From assembly GCA_020061125.1 (NCBI GenBank), contig JAGUYV010000452.1, positions 1-33,568 of the forward strand: a stretch of DNA of 33,568 bases, in the 5' to 3' direction. This document shows, one piece after another, positions 29,313 to 33,568 of the stretch. This DNA is from a bacterium (GTDB taxonomy: Bacteria > UBP15 > UBA6099 > DSWB01). The notes below the pieces were generated by a model. The model made no database searches and had not been told where the DNA came from. It worked only from the letters and a program-made list of their open reading frames with translations. Position 1 is the stretch's first letter. Every line of letters starts with the position of its first letter. The position numbers and the translations under genes were made by a program.

Positions 29313-30065
29313 TCACATGCGGAACCGCTCGCCCAGGTAATGCTTGCGCGCGGACGGGTCCGCAAGGATTTCATCGGACTTGCCCGAAATCAGGATGTTG
29401 CCGTCGTACATGATGTACGAGCGGTCCGTTATCTCCAGGGTCTCGCGCACATTGTGGTCGGTAATGAGAATGCCGAGCGGAGAATCCCCGTCCGGCTCCT
29501 TGACCAGGCTGCGGAGCAAATCCTGGAGTTCCTGCACGGAAATGGGATCAATTCCAGTGAAAGGTTCGTCCAGAAGCAGATAAGTGGGCCTAGTAGCCAG
29601 TGCGCGCGCGATTTCCGCGCGGCGGCGTTCTCCGCCCGAGAGCACATAACCCTTTTGAGAGCGCAGGCGCTCGATGTTGAGCTTTTGAAGAAGGCTGTCC
29701 ACGATCTGCTTGCGGTCCTGCCTTGGCACACCGCGTGCTTCGAGGATCAGCAGCAGATTTTCTGCCACGGTGAGCCTGCGGAAGATGGACGGTTCCTGGG
29801 GCAGATAGCCCACGCCCAAGCGCGCGCGCCGGTACATGGCTTTGCGCGTAACATCGCGCCCGTTCAAATAAATGCGCCCTTTGTTGGGGCTGACCAGGCC
29901 GGTAATCATGTAAAAAGTGGTGCTCTTGCCCGCGCCGTTGGGACCGAGCAGGCCCACGATTTCGCCGGGCTTCATATCCAGACTGACATCGTTGACCACG
30001 CGGCGGCCGCGGTACACCTTGACCAGTTTTTCAGCGCGGATCTGGTTTTCCTGCCCGGCGGCCAT
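29313..30065 (-). CDS. lptB: LPS export ABC transporter ATP-binding protein LptB
   Basis: GLLGPNGAGKSTTFYMITGLVSPNKGRIYLNGRDVT, LGVGYLPQEPSIFRRLTV, VLSGGERRRAEIARAL. Confidence 0.97.
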   Translation of the reverse strand: MAAGQENQIRAEKLVKVYRGRRVVNDVSLDMKPGEIVGLLGPNGAGKSTTFYMITGLVSPNKGRIYLNGRDVTRKAMYRRARLGVGYLPQEPSIFRRLTVAENLLLILEARGVPRQDRKQIVDSLLQKLNIERLRSQKGYVLSGGERRRAEIARALATRPTYLLLDEPFTGIDPISVQELQDLLRSLVKEPDGDSPLGILITDHNVRETLEITDRSYIMYDGNILISGKSDEILADPSARKHYLGERFRM

Positions 30066-30085
30066 GAGTTGCTCCCGAAGTGGTT

Positions 30086-31075
30086 TCAGCGCGGCGTTCC
30101 GCTTTGCCCGTTCCCAGTATCTTGAGGGATTTCCATGCGAATGTCCACCGGGCCTTTGACGCGCATGGCGCGCTTGCCCGGCGTGTAGTCCACTTCCACG
30201 CGCTCGCCGGTCATGACATCCGCGCCGCGCGTGGCGCGCACGCCCTTTTCGAACACGGCCGTGCGTTTGCCATAATGGATTTCCGCGCGGCCCGCGGATG
30301 CGGTCATGTCTTTCATTTGCGCGCTGATGCCGCCCGCGGCCTCGATGCGCCGGTCCTTGAGGTTTGCGTTCACATCCGAAGCGTCCAGTGTCAGTTCGGG
30401 AAGTGCGACGCGCACCGTGCCGGCGGCCTTGAGCGCTCCGGTGTCCACATTGTATTGGATTTTCGAGGCCGTGATGCGCGCGGGACTCACCGCTACTTTG
30501 AGGTTTCCGCTGTCCGTCGGGCCGCTTTTTTGTTGCTCACGAAACGCCTTTTCACGGTCTTCGTCGCGATAGACCATCTCGACACCCGAGCGCGCCGCGG
30601 CGTCTCCGGTCTGATAATTGAAATCCAGAGCTTCGCATTTGAATGTGACCGACACGGCGCCGTCCCTGTGCTCGACAAACACGCCGTCCTGTGCTTCGGC
30701 CCTGCGCTCGTCCAGGTTCACGACGATGCGGCCCGCGGTGGCTTTTGTTTTGGGTCCCCGCATCAGAGTCACGGGACTGCCCGTGAGCGCGGCGACATGC
30801 GTGTTGTTGTCGTAAACCAGTTTTGCGCCGCTGACCTTCATGTCCCCGGACTCGATGGAGACCCCGCCCTCAATGGTGATGACTTCCTGCTCCAGGGAAT
30901 ACTGCGCGGAATCGGCGCTGATGCGCACGGTCTGCGTGGCCGCGCCGGGTTTGGCGGCGTTTGATTTTGCGGCTGCGGCCGGCCGCGGCGCGAACACAAT
31001 AGCGGCGCATGCAAACGCCGCAAGCACGGCCGTGCGCGCAAGGAACTGATAAAAAGAGTTTTCGTTTCCGTTCAT
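30086..31075 (-). CDS. lptA: LptA/OstA-like periplasmic LPS transport protein
   Basis: Signal peptide; ITIEGGVSIESGDMKVSGAKLVYDNNTHVAALTGSPVTLMRG...; immediately upstream of lptB. Confidence 0.85.
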   Translation of the reverse strand: MNGNENSFYQFLARTAVLAAFACAAIVFAPRPAAAAKSNAAKPGAATQTVRISADSAQYSLEQEVITIEGGVSIESGDMKVSGAKLVYDNNTHVAALTGSPVTLMRGPKTKATAGRIVVNLDERRAEAQDGVFVEHRDGAVSVTFKCEALDFNYQTGDAAARSGVEMVYRDEDREKAFREQQKSGPTDSGNLKVAVSPARITASKIQYNVDTGALKAAGTVRVALPELTLDASDVNANLKDRRIEAAGGISAQMKDMTASAGRAEIHYGKRTAVFEKGVRATRGADVMTGERVEVDYTPGKRAMRVKGPVDIRMEIPQDTGNGQSGTPR

Positions 31076-31100
31076 TTCAGACTCTTCTAATCATAAGTAT

Positions 31101-31221
31101 CGGCTGAAGATTCGAGTCGTCTTCAGAATGGAATCAGCCGGTTTGAGGGCTGAAAAATCCGGGAATCGGAGCGTAAACAGCGGACTTGCGGCAAAATGAT
31201 TTCCCTGCTCCGTTTCAACAT
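31101..31221 (-). promoter_or_regulatory. Candidate lptA leader: competing hairpins plus possible 32-aa leader ORF
   Basis: CGGCTGA (31101-31107)/TCAGCCG (31134-31140) competes with CTGAAGA (31104-31110)/TCTTCAG (31120-31126); reverse-strand ORF 31221..31123 ends inside the last arm. Confidence 0.3.
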
Positions 31222-31313
31222 CCTCCAGCGTGTTCGCACATTATTCGGCCGCATGGGCCATGGCGCTAATTATTCCACTGATTCGCGCATCTGTACAGAG
31301 TTTAACGCGCGCG

Positions 31314-32210
31314 TTACGCACGGGGATGGCAACGGCGGTAGACTTCGTTCATCTGCTGCAGAGTGACATGCGTGTAAATCTGCGTGGTTGCTATGTCGGC
31401 GTGGCCGAGCATTTCCTGAACCGCGCGGAGATCCGCGCCATTTTCCATGATGTGAGTGGCGAACGAATGGCGCAGGGTGTGCGGAGACACCTTTTTGGCC
31501 AGGCCCGCGTTCAGGGCGGCGCGTCGCACGATATGCCAGCAGGTTTCCCGGCGCATGCCCGCGCCGCGGTTTGTGATGAACAGTTCGGCAGCGCCGGATT
31601 TGTCCCATGCGGGCCGAACCTCGGCAAGGTATTTCGCAATCCACGATAGCGCTTCGCGGCCCACAGGCACGCGCCGCATCTTCCGTCCCTTGCCCCGGCA
31701 GCGGACCATGCCCTGCGCCATGTCCAGATCCCCGGCGCGCAACGAGCATAGTTCACTGATCCGCAATCCAGAGGAATACAGCAGCTCCATCATGGCGCGA
31801 TTGCGGATATCATTCGGGGATGATCCGTCCACGCTCGACAGCAGACGCTTCACCTCGTCCACGCTCAAGGTGTCCGGAAGGCGGACATGCGGTTTCACGG
31901 GTTCGATGCGGTCGAAGGTTCCGGGATCGGCTATGCCCTCGCGGGCCAGGTATTTTGCGAAACTGCGCACAGCGGTGATTTTGCGCGCCACGGTGTTGCG
32001 CTCCGCGCCGCCACGCCGCAGATGCGCGGAAAACGCGCCCATGACTTCGGGCGTGATGCCCTCGGGCGCGTCGGCTCCGGACTGCTCCAGGAATTCGCCG
32101 AACTGAAGCAGGTCGCGGCCGTACGCATCCAGTGTATGCGCGGAACAGTTCTTTTCGACGAGCATGTAATTAAGAAATTCGTCCTGAAGCGAATGGAACC
32201 GCATGCTCAC
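31314..32210 (-). CDS. Site-specific tyrosine recombinase XerC/XerD family
   Basis: LLYSSGLRISELCSL, SPHTLRHSFATHIMENGADLRAVQEMLGHADIATTQIYTHV (R-H-x-x-R...H...Y). Confidence 0.93.
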   Translation of the reverse strand: MSMRFHSLQDEFLNYMLVEKNCSAHTLDAYGRDLLQFGEFLEQSGADAPEGITPEVMGAFSAHLRRGGAERNTVARKITAVRSFAKYLAREGIADPGTFDRIEPVKPHVRLPDTLSVDEVKRLLSSVDGSSPNDIRNRAMMELLYSSGLRISELCSLRAGDLDMAQGMVRCRGKGRKMRRVPVGREALSWIAKYLAEVRPAWDKSGAAELFITNRGAGMRRETCWHIVRRAALNAGLAKKVSPHTLRHSFATHIMENGADLRAVQEMLGHADIATTQIYTHVTLQQMNEVYRRCHPRA

Positions 32211-32221
32211 GCGCGGCTGGT

Positions 32222-33568
32222 TCAGGGATGCCGAAATGCGTCAGCCGGCGCCGTGGCGCGGACACGCATGAGAATCACGGGCAGCCGGGAGCTGTCCAGG
32301 TCTTTCTCGATAGCCGTGCTCGGGCCGGGAGATCCGGTGTTGAACCGCCGCTCCTCCACTGATATTATCCCGTTTTCCCTGGCGGACCTGACCCAGCGGC
32401 GGACTTCGTCAATATGCGGGGGATCATCGTCATTGCGCGCCTGCACGACCAGCCACGCCTGCCCCTGTTCCTCAACGGCGTTTTCCACATCGTTGTCATA
32501 CGCAAATGTCCGACCGTGAAACGGCTCGATGATGATTCCGGAAAGGTACTTGTTCGAGCCGGGCACATCTATGGGCGCGAAGTCCGGGAACATCAATTCC
32601 AGGCGGTCCCGGTCCTGTTTCATATAAAACGAAAGCGCCGATGCGCCCCACCCGTCAAGCGCGAAAACCTGAACGCCCGGAGGCGCGGACTCGCGGATCT
32701 CGCGCGCCACGGGGCGCCAATCCGCGCTCACCTTTTCATCGGCCCGTACCGACGCCCACCCGCCAAGGAACAGCAGGGGCAGAGCCGCGGCGAACAGGGC
32801 CTTGAGCCTGGCCCCGCCGAAACGGTGAACGCCACCGGCCACCACAATGCTGAAGGCCAGATATGCGGGGATAAGGCCTTCGCGGTACGAGAACCCGAAA
32901 AATGTGGCGCCCGCTCCCAGCGCGCACGCCGTGAACAGTGTGAGAACGAGAAACACGCGCGCACGCAGTCCGTGAGCGTATTCCCGCAATCCATAGAAAA
33001 TGGCCACATGAAACGCGGGCAGAACCGCAAACAGGGCCAGGGCGTCGAACCCGTTCAGTTTCCGATACACCGCGCCCGGGAAAAATGCGCTCAAGGTGAA
33101 AAACGCATTCACATACTTTTCCAGAAAAACAATATTGAACTGCATGGCGCTGGACAGCAGGCGCGGGTCGTACAGTTCCATGAAATGCGAGTCTTTGGCG
33201 AACCCGAGATTGGCCGTGGAGAGCGCCCGCCACTCGGGCATGGACACCGCGAACAATGCGATCACCGGCGCGTTGGCAATCAACCACGCGGGGATGTCCC
33301 AGGCGCGCTTTTCGCGCACTGTGAAAAACACTGCGAAGAACGGAATGATTAGAACGGCAGGAATGAAATGGAACAGAATGGCAGCGAAAAAGGAAACCGT
33401 GTACAGCGCATAACCCCATGCGCCCCCGCGTCCGTTGCAGATGCGCAGAAACGCATAGATGGACACGGAACACAACGCGAGCAACAGCGACTCGTGTCCC
33501 AGGGTGCGGCTCATGACCACCAGATACGGATTGATGCAAAGCAGCAGCAGGGCAATGAGCGACGCGCG
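32222..33568 (-). CDS. Multi-pass membrane glycosyltransferase-like protein (GT39/PMT-type), 5'-partial
   Basis: Frame stays open to the window edge (RASLIALLLLCINPYLVVMSRTLGHESLLLAL...), so the GTG at 33520 is probably not the start; many TM helices. Confidence 0.65.
   Translation of the reverse strand, partial: RASLIALLLLCINPYLVVMSRTLGHESLLLALCSVSIYAFLRICNGRGGAWGYALYTVSFFAAILFHFIPAVLIIPFFAVFFTVREKRAWDIPAWLIANAPVIALFAVSMPEWRALSTANLGFAKDSHFMELYDPRLLSSAMQFNIVFLEKYVNAFFTLSAFFPGAVYRKLNGFDALALFAVLPAFHVAIFYGLREYAHGLRARVFLVLTLFTACALGAGATFFGFSYREGLIPAYLAFSIVVAGGVHRFGGARLKALFAAALPLLFLGGWASVRADEKVSADWRPVAREIRESAPPGVQVFALDGWGASALSFYMKQDRDRLELMFPDFAPIDVPGSNKYLSGIIIEPFHGRTFAYDNDVENAVEEQGQAWLVVQARNDDDPPHIDEVRRWVRSARENGIISVEERRFNTGSPGPSTAIEKDLDSSRLPVILMRVRATAPADAFRHP

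Noticed and set aside
31314-32210. Tyrosine recombinase as evidence of an integrated mobile element or integron
   Set aside because: It looks like a housekeeping XerC/D: no attC-like array, tRNA att site, phage or plasmid genes nearby, and it is embedded among envelope genes.

Overview
This 33.6 kb window is GC-rich, gene-dense bacterial chromosome from a Gram-negative-type organism, judging by its LPS transport genes, a lipoprotein and an outer-membrane barrel. I could not place it taxonomically from sequence alone. Most of it is core metabolism or housekeeping. Clear calls: FetA/YbbL-like ABC ATPase (partial), DUF2851, YjfB-like protein, stand-alone B12-binding domain, SppA, AmrS radical SAM enzyme, DUF370/RemB-like protein, SucC, DUF4838 protein, flavin reductase, UvrA, hisH-hisA-hisF-hisI, Asd, an SDR, a LOG/TIGR00725 protein, an lptA-lptB-lptF/G cluster, a XerC/D recombinase, and a partial GT39-like membrane protein. 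The less ordinary part is a block of three exported proteins at about 14.86-19.63 kb. By eye, the ceramidase-domain protein and the acidic Cys-motif protein share an N-terminal module, and an alpha/beta hydrolase lies between them. Other points of interest: two related intergenic repeats flanking hisA-hisF, one with inverted ends; a near-leaderless hisH promoter; structured 5' leaders; an orphan type IV pilin-like protein lacking Glu5 next to a lipoprotein; and a codon-atypical Cys-rich patch. No rRNA, tRNA, CRISPR array, prophage or transposase gene was recognised. Nothing here is a proven new system. The three-gene exported block is the best candidate.
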